A stretch of DNA of 6,186 nt from an uncultured Collinsella sp. (lineage in GTDB: Bacteria > Actinomycetota > Coriobacteriia > Coriobacteriales > Coriobacteriaceae): positions 1-6,186 of the forward strand of contig CAJJZP010000037.1 of the NCBI GenBank assembly GCA_905197665.1, in the 5' to 3' direction. Numbering within the stretch: position 1 is the stretch's first letter; each line of letters opens with the position of its first letter. Both the position numbers and the translations under genes were made by a program. Below the pieces are notes generated by a model, which did no database searches, was not told where the DNA came from, and worked only from the letters and a program-made list of their open reading frames with translations. Below, in pieces: positions 1 to 5,972 of this stretch.

Positions 1-54
1 CTGGTGATCTCCGCCTTGAGAGGGCGGCGTCCTAAACCGCTAGACGAACGGGCC
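1..54 (-). tRNA. tRNA-Glu (anticodon CTC), 3' end cut off by the window edge
   Basis: On the minus strand the sequence starts GGCCCGT (acceptor 5' strand, from 54), followed by T8, a D-arm starting GTCTAGCGG, and a perfect 5-bp anticodon stem CCGCC/GGCGG (23-27 with 11-15) enclosing the loop CTCTCAA. The third to fifth loop bases, at 20-18, are CTC, which reads the Glu codon GAG. The part of the variable/T-arm and the acceptor 3' strand beyond position 1 lie outside the window, so the presence of an encoded CCA cannot be judged. The fold and the GTCTAGCGGTTTAGGAC D-arm are typical of bacterial tRNA-Glu. Confidence 0.93.
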
Positions 55-88
55 ACATGACATCTGCACTGCCGTGCTGCGAGGAAAT

Positions 89-117
89 ATATTACGGGAC
101 AAAAAACATCAGCGCAA
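89..117 (-). promoter_or_regulatory. Sigma-70-type promoter for tRNA-Glu
   Basis: On the minus strand a -35 box TTGCGC (117-112) and a -10 box TAATAT (94-89) are separated by exactly 17 nt. They match the TTGACA/TATAAT consensus at 4 of 6 and 5 of 6 positions. Transcription would start near 82, giving a leader of about 28 nt before the tRNA 5' end at 54, a normal length for RNase P processing. It lies downstream of the cca stop codon, and I see no convincing intrinsic terminator between cca and this promoter, so some read-through from cca is possible. Confidence 0.65.
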
Positions 118-181
118 GAAGAAATTCCAAATTGCCGAAAAATTGTCGACAGGTTATGGAACGTGCAGGTCAACTAATTAG

Positions 182-1576
182 CTAATTCAAGTTGAGATGA
201 ACCAAAAGGGTTTCGCGATCGTTGGGGATGTTGTCCTCGATAACGGCTTCGAGGGCGGCGTTGAGTAGCTGGCCTAGCTCGGGCCCCGGCTTCACACCGG
301 CACGAATCAAGTCGCCGCCGTTGATAGCAAGCATCTTGAGCGAATAGGGCTCCCCCGCCTCCAACAAATCATGGGCGAGTGAGCGCATCTCTTCGATCGT
401 CTCGACGTAATAGAAGCACGACGGCGCCTTGCCCAGCGTGTCGGCACGCTTAAGGTCCATAAGCTCGTCCATCAGGCGCGGCGTATCGACGCCCTCGCCC
501 GAAAGCAAGCGCATCATATTGAGCAAGCAGGAGCGCTCGGGGCGCAGCGGCTTGTCGTGGTACTTAATGAGCAGGCACACGTCGCGGACCAAGTCGTGCG
601 AAAGCGCCAAGCGATCCATGATGGCGCGCGCCTTCTTGGCCCCGAGCTCGGGGTGACCGTAAAAGTGGCCGCTGCCCGCATGGTCGACCGTAAAGCAATC
701 GGGCTTGGAAACGTCGTGCAAAAACGCCGCCCACATTAGGCTCATTGAGGGTGTAAAGCCGTCGCACAGCGCCAACTCCCCCGCCACCGTCAGCACACGG
801 GCGATATGCTCGTAGACGTTAAACGCATGATAGACGCTGCGTTGATCAAACCCGCGAGCGGACGCGAGCTCGGGCACGGCGGCGCAAACAAGCTCGGGGT
901 AGCGCAGCATCGCGTCTCCCCCATGGCCGGTCGAAAGGATACCCTCGAGCTCAATGCCCACGCGCTCGCGCGCCACAGCATCGAGCAGCGGCGCGCACTC
1001 GGCAAGCGCCTGTTTAGTCTTAGGCTCGATCATAAAATCCAGACGGCAGGCAAAACGCACCGCGCGCAGCATGCGAAGCGCGTCCTCGTTAAAACGACGC
1101 TTGGGATCTCCAACGGCGCGGATGAGCTTGCGGTCTAGGTCGCCCTGACCATCGTAGCGGTCGACAAGACCACGCTCGGGATGCCAGGCCATAGCGTTAA
1201 CGGTAAAGTCACGACGCGCCAGATCGTCCTCAAGCGACGCCGCACGCTCCACACTCTGGGGATGGCGGCCGTCGGTGTAAAAGCCGTCTAGGCGGTAGGT
1301 GGTGACCTCAATGCGCTCATCATCGCAAATAGCCGTGATGCCGCCAAATTTTATGCCCGACTCAACCACGGCAATATCAGCCGCTTCGAGCGCCTCTTTG
1401 GACTCCTGCCACAGGCCACTGCAGCACATGTCAACATCGTGGCTGGGGCGTCCCATCAGGGCATCACGTACCCAACCGCCCACGTACCAAGCCTCAAGAC
1501 CTGCTGCCTCAAGCGCACGCAGGACACGGATAGAGGCATCGGTCGGCTGCGTACCGTTGAGCGAAACATTGCACAT
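182..1576 (-). CDS. cca: CCA tRNA nucleotidyltransferase (class II, with HD domain)
   Basis: This enzyme builds or repairs the 3' CCA end of tRNAs from CTP and ATP without a nucleic-acid template. The 464-aa protein has the class II Pol-beta head: GGWVRD at 33-38, the metal-binding DVD at 47-49 and RRDFTVNAMA at 121-130. It also has EDALR at 164-168, the place where class II enzymes carry the residues that recognise CTP and ATP. An RNA-binding middle region follows. An HD domain sits around 250-370, with HD at 287-288 and candidate partner His at 250, 257 and 340, so a phosphohydrolase activity may accompany it. The length suits HD-containing members of the family. The ATG start is supported by AGGAGG at 1590-1585, 8 nt upstream. 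The stop is TAG at 184-182. A CC-only-adding enzyme or a poly(A) polymerase is possible from the head domain alone, but a full CCA-adding enzyme is most likely. Confidence 0.93.
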   Translation of the reverse strand: MCNVSLNGTQPTDASIRVLRALEAAGLEAWYVGGWVRDALMGRPSHDVDMCCSGLWQESKEALEAADIAVVESGIKFGGITAICDDERIEVTTYRLDGFYTDGRHPQSVERAASLEDDLARRDFTVNAMAWHPERGLVDRYDGQGDLDRKLIRAVGDPKRRFNEDALRMLRAVRFACRLDFMIEPKTKQALAECAPLLDAVARERVGIELEGILSTGHGGDAMLRYPELVCAAVPELASARGFDQRSVYHAFNVYEHIARVLTVAGELALCDGFTPSMSLMWAAFLHDVSKPDCFTVDHAGSGHFYGHPELGAKKARAIMDRLALSHDLVRDVCLLIKYHDKPLRPERSCLLNMMRLLSGEGVDTPRLMDELMDLKRADTLGKAPSCFYYVETIEEMRSLAHDLLEAGEPYSLKMLAINGGDLIRAGVKPGPELGQLLNAALEAVIEDNIPNDRETLLVHLNLN

Positions 1577-1627
1577 GCCTATGGCCTCCTGCGACTATCA
1601 AATTGGCTATCGATTGCGTCTGCAAGA

Positions 1628-1636
1628 AGTCTAGCA
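1628..1636 (-). promoter_or_regulatory. Tentative extended -10 promoter for cca
   Basis: The minus strand reads TGCTAGACT at 1636-1628, an extended -10 (TG, one base, then TAGACT, 4 of 6 to consensus). No good -35 is visible at the right distance; TGTGCA, 18 nt upstream, is poor. A start near 1621 would leave a leader of about 45 nt before cca. The rest of the 1577-1677 gap holds only the cca Shine-Dalgarno. Since the upstream kinase gene ends in a terminator, cca needs some promoter here, but this particular one is weakly supported. Confidence 0.25.
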
Positions 1637-1666
1637 AGAAACAGCCTCCACTGCACACGCAAGTCC

Positions 1667-1706
1667 GATAAACAAAACGCATCCGTCCTGGTCTAAGACG
1701 GATGCG
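1667..1706 (-). terminator. Intrinsic terminator of the second kinase gene
   Basis: A perfect 10-bp stem pairs 1678-1687 (CGCATCCGTC) with 1697-1706 (GACGGATGCG) around a 9-nt loop. On the minus strand it is followed by TTTTGTTTATC (1677-1667). On the plus strand the flank is A-rich with no T-run, so the terminator acts on minus-strand transcripts. It begins 33 nt after the TAG of the kinase gene and separates that gene from cca. Confidence 0.88.
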
Positions 1707-1739
1707 AAATAATTGAACTATTCAGGCAAGGTGCCGGAA

Positions 1740-2672
1740 CTAGCAAACCTGACGAATTGCAATACCCTTCTGATACTCATCGACCTTGGCAAAATCGCCC
1801 AGACCCGGGCACTCGACCACGTTGGCGCCGGTGGCCATCGAGAGGCGCAGGGCGTCCTCGACGCGCTCGGGAGCGTCGTGCCACACGGACAGGAAGGCGG
1901 CCAGCGAAGAGTCACCGGCGCAAACGGTCGACAGCAGCTTGACCTCAAAGGTACGGTTGGCAAACCAGATGTGCTCGCCGTTGGAGAAGTACGCGCCGGC
2001 GCCACCCAGGGTCAACAGCACGTTCTTGGCGCCCTTGGCATGCAGCTCGGCCATGGCAGCCTTGACGGACTCATCGTCGCCGCCGCTCACCTTAATGCCA
2101 AAGATGTCGAGCAGCTCGTCGTCGTTAGGCTTAATGAGGAGCGGCTCCATAGCAATGAGGTCGGCCAGCTGATGGCTCGAGATATCGAGCACGAACTCGG
2201 CGCCCTTCGCCTTCACGCGACGCAGGACCTCTGCCAGGAAGCCATCGGAGGTGTTGGGGGGCAGCGAGCCGCTGATAACCAGGCAGGTCATGTCATCGAG
2301 CGAATCGATAAGCTCAAACATCTCCTGCTCGTTGGCAGCGTTGATGGCGGCACCGGCATTGACCATGTTGTACTCGGTGTCGGGACCGGCGTTGAGGAAC
2401 ACGTTGACACGCGTGATGCCGTCAGTCCACACGGGCTTGACGGGCACGCCCAGGGCCTCGGCGCCCTTAACGATATACTCACCCGAGAAGCCGGCGAAGA
2501 AGCCCAGGATCGTGGTGTCGACGCCGTAGTGGTCGAGCGTAAACGAAACGTTGAGACCCTTGCCGTTGGGGGTGTAGACAGCGTTACGGGTGCGGGTAAC
2601 GGTGTTGGCGGTCAGGCCATCGCAGGAGATGTTGTAGTCAATAGCGGGATTTGCAGTAAGCGTGTAAATCAT
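1740..2672 (-). CDS. PfkB-family sugar-phosphate kinase (1-phosphofructokinase-like), second copy
   Basis: This ribokinase/PfkB-family kinase of 310 aa belongs to the branch with FruK (fructose-1-phosphate to fructose-1,6-bisphosphate) and LacC (tagatose-6-phosphate kinase). Visible features are the N-terminal TLTANPAID (4-12), the substrate-side NGKGLNVS (36-43), TDGITRVN (83-90), SGSLPP (134-139), KPNDDE (181-186) and the nucleotide/catalytic loop CAGDSS (251-256), with D254 as the expected catalytic base. The usual first Gly of GAGD is Cys. I start at the ATG at 2672, not the in-frame GTG 15 nt upstream: AAAGGA (2684-2679) is 6 nt before this ATG, and the result matches the neighbouring paralogue in length and at its start. 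The two are about half identical by eye. It has its own promoter and terminator, so it appears independently expressed. The exact substrate cannot be fixed from sequence; 1-phosphofructokinase is the best guess. Confidence 0.85.
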   Translation of the reverse strand: MIYTLTANPAIDYNISCDGLTANTVTRTRNAVYTPNGKGLNVSFTLDHYGVDTTILGFFAGFSGEYIVKGAEALGVPVKPVWTDGITRVNVFLNAGPDTEYNMVNAGAAINAANEQEMFELIDSLDDMTCLVISGSLPPNTSDGFLAEVLRRVKAKGAEFVLDISSHQLADLIAMEPLLIKPNDDELLDIFGIKVSGGDDESVKAAMAELHAKGAKNVLLTLGGAGAYFSNGEHIWFANRTFEVKLLSTVCAGDSSLAAFLSVWHDAPERVEDALRLSMATGANVVECPGLGDFAKVDEYQKGIAIRQVC

Positions 2673-2678
2673 GAATGT

Positions 2679-2684
2679 TCCTTT
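2679..2684 (-). promoter_or_regulatory. Shine-Dalgarno fixing the start of the second kinase
   Basis: AAAGGA on the minus strand lies 6 nt upstream of the ATG at 2672-2670. It falls within the codons following the alternative GTG at 2687-2685, so it can serve only the ATG. This removes five residues (MKGTF) from the longest reading frame. Confidence 0.75.
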
Positions 2685-2706
2685 CACGAAGTAACGTGTT
2701 AATGAA

Positions 2707-2735
2707 AGTATATTCCACGCTTCGGCAAAAGGCTA
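2707..2735 (-). promoter_or_regulatory. Candidate promoter of the second kinase gene
   Basis: The -10 box TATACT (2712-2707) is a 5 of 6 match to TATAAT. A weak -35 TAGCCT (2735-2730, 3 of 6) lies 17 nt upstream. The start would fall near 2700, giving a leader of about 28 nt. A short dyad CACG-6 nt-CGTG (2685-2698) and a wider repeat TGAAAG/CTTTCA (2703-2708 and 2681-2686) overlap the start region and could be an operator, though they may be chance. A promoter is expected here because the preceding gene has a strong terminator at 2802-2833. Confidence 0.5.
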
Positions 2736-2801
2736 CAACAACTCGGTGAACGGTGTGGAAGCGATGAAGTACGGCAGGACACCTCTCCACCATGGCGGAA
2801 C

Positions 2802-2833
2802 AAAAAAGGCGCCCCGGCCGAAACCGGAGCGCC
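2802..2833 (-). terminator. Strong intrinsic terminator of the first kinase gene
   Basis: On the minus strand GGCGCTCCGG (2833-2824) pairs with CCGGGGCGCC (2817-2808), giving 10 continuous pairs including one U-G wobble around the 6-nt loop TTTCGG. Six T residues follow directly (2807-2802). It lies 28 nt past the end of the first kinase gene and probably ends the pts transcript. Confidence 0.93.
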
Positions 2834-2861
2834 GCATGCGCACGAATATGTCGCGTTTCGC

Positions 2862-3794
2862 TTACTTGCGATCGAGCTTGCGGACAGCAACGCGCTTGCT
2901 GTACTCGTCGACGTGACCAAAGTCGCCGATGCCGACGGACTCAGCAACGTTGGCGCCGGTGGCCATAGCGAGCTTCATGGCCTCCTCGACGTTGTCGCGA
3001 TCCCTGTACCACTTGTGCAGGAACGCAGCGAGGGTGCAGTCGCCGGCGCAGACGGAAGAGACAAGCTTGATGTTGAACTCACGCTTGGCATACCAGATGT
3101 CCTCGCCGTTGGAGAAGTAAGCGTCACCGCGGCTACCACGGGTGAGCAGCACGTTCTGGACGCCGGCCTCGTGAGCCAGCTTCATCGCAACGCGGACCTC
3201 GTCGTCGGTGTCGACCGGCACGCCGAAGATAGCCTTCATCTCGTGATGGTTCGGCTTAATGAGCAGCGGCTTCTTGTGAGCGAGCTCCTTGAGCTTGTCG
3301 GAGGACAGGTCCAGGACGACGTCGGCGCCACGGGCCTGAGCGTGCTCCATGACCTGAGCCAGGAAGTCGGGCGTAGCTTTGGGAGGCACGGAGCCGGAGA
3401 CGATCAGGCACTCAAGGTCGCCCGCGGTGTCCAGGATGTTGTAGAGCTCCTCCTGGTGCTGCGGCGTGATCGGAGCACCAGGGTTCAGGATGCCGTACTC
3501 GTGCTGGCCATCGTTGACGTAGGTGTTGATGCGCGTGATACCGTCGGTCCAGACCGGGCGGCAGAGGCAACCCAGGTTCATGACCTCCTCGACGATGAAC
3601 TTGCCCGTGAAGCCGGCGAAGAAACCGAGCGCGACGGTGTCGACGCCCATCTTCTTAAAGGCGAAGGACACGTCGAGGCCCTTGCCGTTAGCCGTGTAGC
3701 TGGCCGAGCCGGTGCGGACGTTCTCGTCGGGCTCGAGCGGAGAGCTCGAAACCGTCATGTCGACAGCCGGGTTAGCGGTTAGCGTGTAGAACAT
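2862..3794 (-). CDS. PfkB-family sugar-phosphate kinase (1-phosphofructokinase-like), first copy, next to ptsI
   Basis: This 310-aa paralogue of the downstream kinase has the same motif order: TLTANPAVD (4-12), NGKGLDVS (36-43), TDGITRIN (83-90), SGSVPP (133-138), KPNHHE (180-185), and CAGDCT (249-254) with D252 as the expected catalytic base. Two departures from the family stand out. GAGD is CAGD, shared with the paralogue. The Asn of the NGKGxN motif, which in this family lies at the sugar site, is Asp41; the paralogue keeps Asn. The gene starts at ATG 3794, with AGGGGG (3808-3803) 8 nt upstream, 74 nt after the ptsI stop with no terminator between them, so co-transcription with ptsI is likely. 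A role in phosphorylating a PTS-derived sugar phosphate such as fructose 1-phosphate fits this context but is inferred. Tagatose-6-phosphate or fructose-6-phosphate are alternatives. Confidence 0.86.
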   Translation of the reverse strand: MFYTLTANPAVDMTVSSSPLEPDENVRTGSASYTANGKGLDVSFAFKKMGVDTVALGFFAGFTGKFIVEEVMNLGCLCRPVWTDGITRINTYVNDGQHEYGILNPGAPITPQHQEELYNILDTAGDLECLIVSGSVPPKATPDFLAQVMEHAQARGADVVLDLSSDKLKELAHKKPLLIKPNHHEMKAIFGVPVDTDDEVRVAMKLAHEAGVQNVLLTRGSRGDAYFSNGEDIWYAKREFNIKLVSSVCAGDCTLAAFLHKWYRDRDNVEEAMKLAMATGANVAESVGIGDFGHVDEYSKRVAVRKLDRK

Positions 3795-3795
3795 T

Positions 3796-3811
3796 TACAG
3801 TACCCCCTGTA
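3796..3811 (-). promoter_or_regulatory. Ribosome binding site of the first kinase lying in a small hairpin loop
   Basis: On the minus strand TACAG (3811-3807) and CTGTA (3800-3796) form a 5-bp stem around the loop GGGGTA, so most of the Shine-Dalgarno AGGGGG (3808-3803) is in or beside the loop. Exposure in a loop would favour ribosome access; the stem is weak and may be accidental. Confidence 0.3.
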
Positions 3812-3821
3812 TATGTGAGGG

Positions 3822-3851
3822 CCGCGTGGCCGGCCCATTCCAACCACGCGG
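3822..3851 (-). other. Hairpin between ptsI and the first kinase, without U-tract
   Basis: An 8-bp perfect G+C-rich stem, CCGCGTGG (3851-3844) with CCACGCGG (3829-3822), encloses a 14-nt loop. It starts 18 nt after the ptsI stop codon. The bases after it on the minus strand (CCCTCACATATAC) have no T-run, so it should not terminate by itself. It could stabilise the upstream mRNA 3' end, be a processing site, or reduce coupling between ptsI and the kinase. Confidence 0.5.
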
Positions 3852-3868
3852 TTACCTCTGATACCAAA

Positions 3869-5572
3869 TTAGCGAGCTGCGGACTCGAGCAGTGCCTTGA
3901 CCTCGGCAGCGGTGTTGCAGGCGAGCGCCTTCTCGGCGAGCTCGTCGCACTCGGCCTTGGTCCACTGGCTGATGGTCTTGCGGGCGCGCAGGATGGACGG
4001 AGCGCTCATCGAGAACTCCTCCAGGCCCCAGCTGATCAGCAGCGGCTCGAGCAACGGATCGGCAGCGGCCTCGCCGCACATACCGACCATGATGCCGGCC
4101 TTCACGCCGCTCTCGATGATGTTCTTGAGCGAGCGGAGCACGGCGGGATAGTAAACCTGGTACAGGTTGGAGATGGTGTCGTTGCCACGGTCGGCGCACA
4201 TGGTGTAGCCGATCAGGTCGTTGGTGCCGATGGAGAAGAAGTCGGCGACCTCGGCCAGGCGGTCAGCGAGCAGCGAGGCTGCAGGCGTCTCGACCATGAT
4301 GCCGACCTCGATGTTCTCGTTGAACTTGCGACCCTCTTCGGTCAGCTCGGCCTTGCACTGCTCGACGAGCTCCTTGACGGCCACGACCTCCTCGACGCAG
4401 GTGACGAGCGGGATCATGATCTTGACGTCACCAAAGGCGCTGGCGCGCAGCAGGGCGCGGAGCTGAACCTTGTACTGGTCGGGATTGGCCAGGCAGTAAC
4501 GCACGGCGCGGAAGCCCATGAAGGGGTTCTCTTCCTTGACCATGTGCAGATACGGAATCTCCTTGTCGCCGCCCACATCGAGCGTGCGGATGATGACCGG
4601 AGCACCCTTGAGCGCGCTGGCGACCTTACGATAGGCGTTGAACTGCTCCTCCTCGGAAGGAAGCTCAGCAGAGTCCATGAACAGGAACTCGGAGCGGAAC
4701 AGACCGATAGCCTCGGCGTCGTGATCGAGCGCGTTGGGCACGTCATCGGGGTTACCGATGTTGCAGGCGATGATCTTCTTGATGCCATCGGCAGTCACGG
4801 ACGGCTTGCCACGGAAGGCCTCGAGGGCTGCCTTCTCGGCAGCGAAGGCCTCGGCCTTGGCGGTGTAGGCAGCGAGCGTCTCCTCGTCGGGATCGGCCTC
4901 GACAATACCCTTGCCACCGTCGACGACAACGGTCATACCGTTGCGCAACGCGGTGCAGCTGTTGGAAACCGAAAGGACAGCCGGGATCTCGAGGGCGCGC
5001 GCAATGATCGCGGAGTGCGACGTGCGGCCACCGGTCTCGGTGACGATACCGGCAACGTGGGCCTTATCGATCGTGGCGGTCATGGACGGCGTGAGGTCGT
5101 GCACGACAACGACGGTATTCTCGGGCAGGACGGAGAGGTCGACGACCTCCTTGCCCAGCAGCTCGGCCAGAATACCGGTGCGGATGTCGGCGATGTCGGC
5201 CGCGCGCAGACGGAACATCTCGTCGTCCATGGACAGGAACATGTTCTCGAACATGGTCGAGGTGTCCATGAGCGCCTGCTCGGCGCAGGTGCCGCCGTCA
5301 ATGGCGGCGTTGATGGCGTCGGTCATGCCCGGGTCCTGAGCCAGGACAATGTGTCCGCTCATGATCTCGGCCTCGGCCTCGCCCACCGTCTCCTTCATGT
5401 GGTCGGCCTGAGCCTGGGTCTTCTCGCAGAAGACCGAAAGAGCGGACTGATAGCGCTCCTTCTCTGCTGCCGAATCAGCAACCTCGTGCGGCTCAAACGT
5501 CAAGTCGGGATCGACGGCGACCATGACGGTGCCGATACCGATGCCCTCGGAAGCGTTGACTCCCTGATACAT
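3869..5572 (-). CDS. ptsI: PTS Enzyme I (phosphoenolpyruvate-protein phosphotransferase)
   Basis: This cytoplasmic enzyme autophosphorylates from PEP and passes the phosphate to His15 of HPr, the first step of PTS sugar uptake. From the chosen start it is 567 aa, close to the usual 570-575. The order is the N-terminal YQGVNASEGIGIG segment, the HPr-binding helical region to about 150, and the phosphohistidine domain with GGRTSH at 181-186 (active His186). The C-terminal PEP-binding barrel has GLFRSEFLFM (290-299), RTLDVGGDK (329-337), KEENPFMGFRAVR (346-358), VETP (427-430), SIGTNDL (447-453) and GMCGE (497-501, active-site Cys499). All key residues are present. The longest frame reaches ATG 5626, but its first 18 residues are unlike Enzyme I. 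AGAGAGG (5586-5580) sits 7 nt before ATG 5572, though ATG 5578 is also possible. Together with ptsH just upstream it gives the standard ptsHI order. Confidence 0.96.
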   Translation of the reverse strand: MYQGVNASEGIGIGTVMVAVDPDLTFEPHEVADSAAEKERYQSALSVFCEKTQAQADHMKETVGEAEAEIMSGHIVLAQDPGMTDAINAAIDGGTCAEQALMDTSTMFENMFLSMDDEMFRLRAADIADIRTGILAELLGKEVVDLSVLPENTVVVVHDLTPSMTATIDKAHVAGIVTETGGRTSHSAIIARALEIPAVLSVSNSCTALRNGMTVVVDGGKGIVEADPDEETLAAYTAKAEAFAAEKAALEAFRGKPSVTADGIKKIIACNIGNPDDVPNALDHDAEAIGLFRSEFLFMDSAELPSEEEQFNAYRKVASALKGAPVIIRTLDVGGDKEIPYLHMVKEENPFMGFRAVRYCLANPDQYKVQLRALLRASAFGDVKIMIPLVTCVEEVVAVKELVEQCKAELTEEGRKFNENIEVGIMVETPAASLLADRLAEVADFFSIGTNDLIGYTMCADRGNDTISNLYQVYYPAVLRSLKNIIESGVKAGIMVGMCGEAAADPLLEPLLISWGLEEFSMSAPSILRARKTISQWTKAECDELAEKALACNTAAEVKALLESAAR

Positions 5573-5579
5573 TCCCATT

Positions 5580-5588
5580 CCTCTCTCC
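5580..5588 (-). promoter_or_regulatory. Shine-Dalgarno deciding the ptsI start
   Basis: The minus strand reads GGAGAGAGG (5588-5580). AGAGAGG lies 7 nt before ATG 5572, and the GGAG part lies 6 nt before ATG 5578. Both starts are usable. Family alignment, which expects Met-x-x-Gly-x-x-Ala-Ser at the beginning, favours 5572. The ATG at 5626 has no comparable site and would run through this one. Confidence 0.7.
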
Positions 5589-5624
5589 GTGTCATGTGAT
5601 AAAGCGTTTTGCCATATCCATGAC

Positions 5625-5660
5625 AAAAGAGCGCAGCTACCTTACAACAGGTCACTGCGC
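5625..5660 (-). terminator. Terminator-like hairpin between ptsH and ptsI (possible partial terminator)
   Basis: On the minus strand GCGCAG (5660-5655) pairs with CTGCGC (5636-5631). A 2x2 internal mismatch follows, then ACCT (5652-5649) pairs with AGGT (5642-5639) around a 6-nt loop. The upstream run of G can add wobble pairs at the base. After the stem comes TCTTTTGTC, a modest U-tract. It starts 45 nt after the ptsH stop. I see no good promoter for ptsI between it and ptsH or downstream, so it is more likely a leaky terminator that lowers ptsI relative to ptsH than a full stop. Confidence 0.55.
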
Positions 5661-5705
5661 CCCCAAATATGAACTTAGTTGTTCAACATGCGACCCGTTT
5701 GAGTT

Positions 5706-5969
5706 CTACTCGCCAAGACCGCTCTTGATGAGCTCGATGGCAGCAGCCAGAGCCTCGGCCTCGTCGGCGCCGTCGCACTTGACCTCGACCTCGGTACCGC
5801 AGGGGATACCAGCAGCCATGAGGGCCATCGGGGACTTGCCGTTGACCTCCTTCTCGGGGGTGACGACCGTCACGTCACAGGCGTACTTGCCCATGGTGGA
5901 GGCGAACAGACCAGCCGGACGCATGTGCAGACCCTGAGGATTAACGAGGGTAGCCTTCTCAGAAACCAT
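5706..5969 (-). CDS. ptsH: Phosphocarrier protein HPr
   Basis: HPr is the small cytoplasmic relay of the PTS. It takes phosphate from Enzyme I on His15 and gives it to the IIA domains of sugar-specific permeases. The 87-aa product has the active-site segment NPQGLHMRPAG (10-20) with His15 and the conserved Arg17 and Pro18. It also has the regulatory segment VNGKSPMALM (42-51) with Ser46, the residue that HPr kinase/phosphorylase phosphorylates in Firmicutes. The residue after Ser46 is Pro, where Bacillus HPr has Ile; Met48 and Met51 of the hydrophobic patch are kept. No hprK is in the window, so use of Ser46 is uncertain. The ATG at 5969 has AAGGAG (5981-5976) 6 nt upstream, and that site can be masked by the leader RNA. 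The length is standard for the family. Confidence 0.96.
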   Translation of the reverse strand: MVSEKATLVNPQGLHMRPAGLFASTMGKYACDVTVVTPEKEVNGKSPMALMAAGIPCGTEVEVKCDGADEAEALAAAIELIKSGLGE

Positions 5970-5972
5970 AAT

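Noticed and set aside
176..187. 12-bp palindrome AATTAGCTAATT across the cca stop codon, considered as a terminator
   Set aside because: It is A+T-rich, has no loop and no following T-run, so it would not make a stable terminator hairpin.
2673..2687. GTG start giving the second kinase five extra N-terminal residues
   Set aside because: The Shine-Dalgarno AAAGGA lies inside this extension, and the paralogue begins at the position equal to the internal ATG.
1713..2702. Plus-strand open frame of 329 codons opposite the second kinase
   Set aside because: Antisense to a well-supported PfkB gene, it has the same biased composition and no convincing family features. It also runs through the minus-strand promoter region.
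2913..3782. Plus-strand open frame of 289 codons opposite the first kinase
   Set aside because: It lies wholly inside the kinase gene on the other strand and shows only the mirrored codon bias.
3815..5599. Open frame of 594 codons on the plus strand, opposite ptsI
   Set aside because: It is the antisense shadow of a complete Enzyme I gene with all catalytic motifs. The product is low-complexity (rich in G, L, D, V, H) with no recognisable motif, as expected from the complement of a strongly biased G+C-rich gene.
5573..5626. 18-residue N-terminal extension of Enzyme I
   Set aside because: The extension is unlike Enzyme I N-termini and contains the Shine-Dalgarno used by the downstream ATGs.
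5679..5688. GTTG-TT-CAAC dyad with TTGAAC on the minus strand, considered as a ptsI promoter or operator
   Set aside because: No -10 box lies at the right distance from TTGAAC (CATATT is only 9 nt away), and the 4-bp arms are too short to claim an operator.
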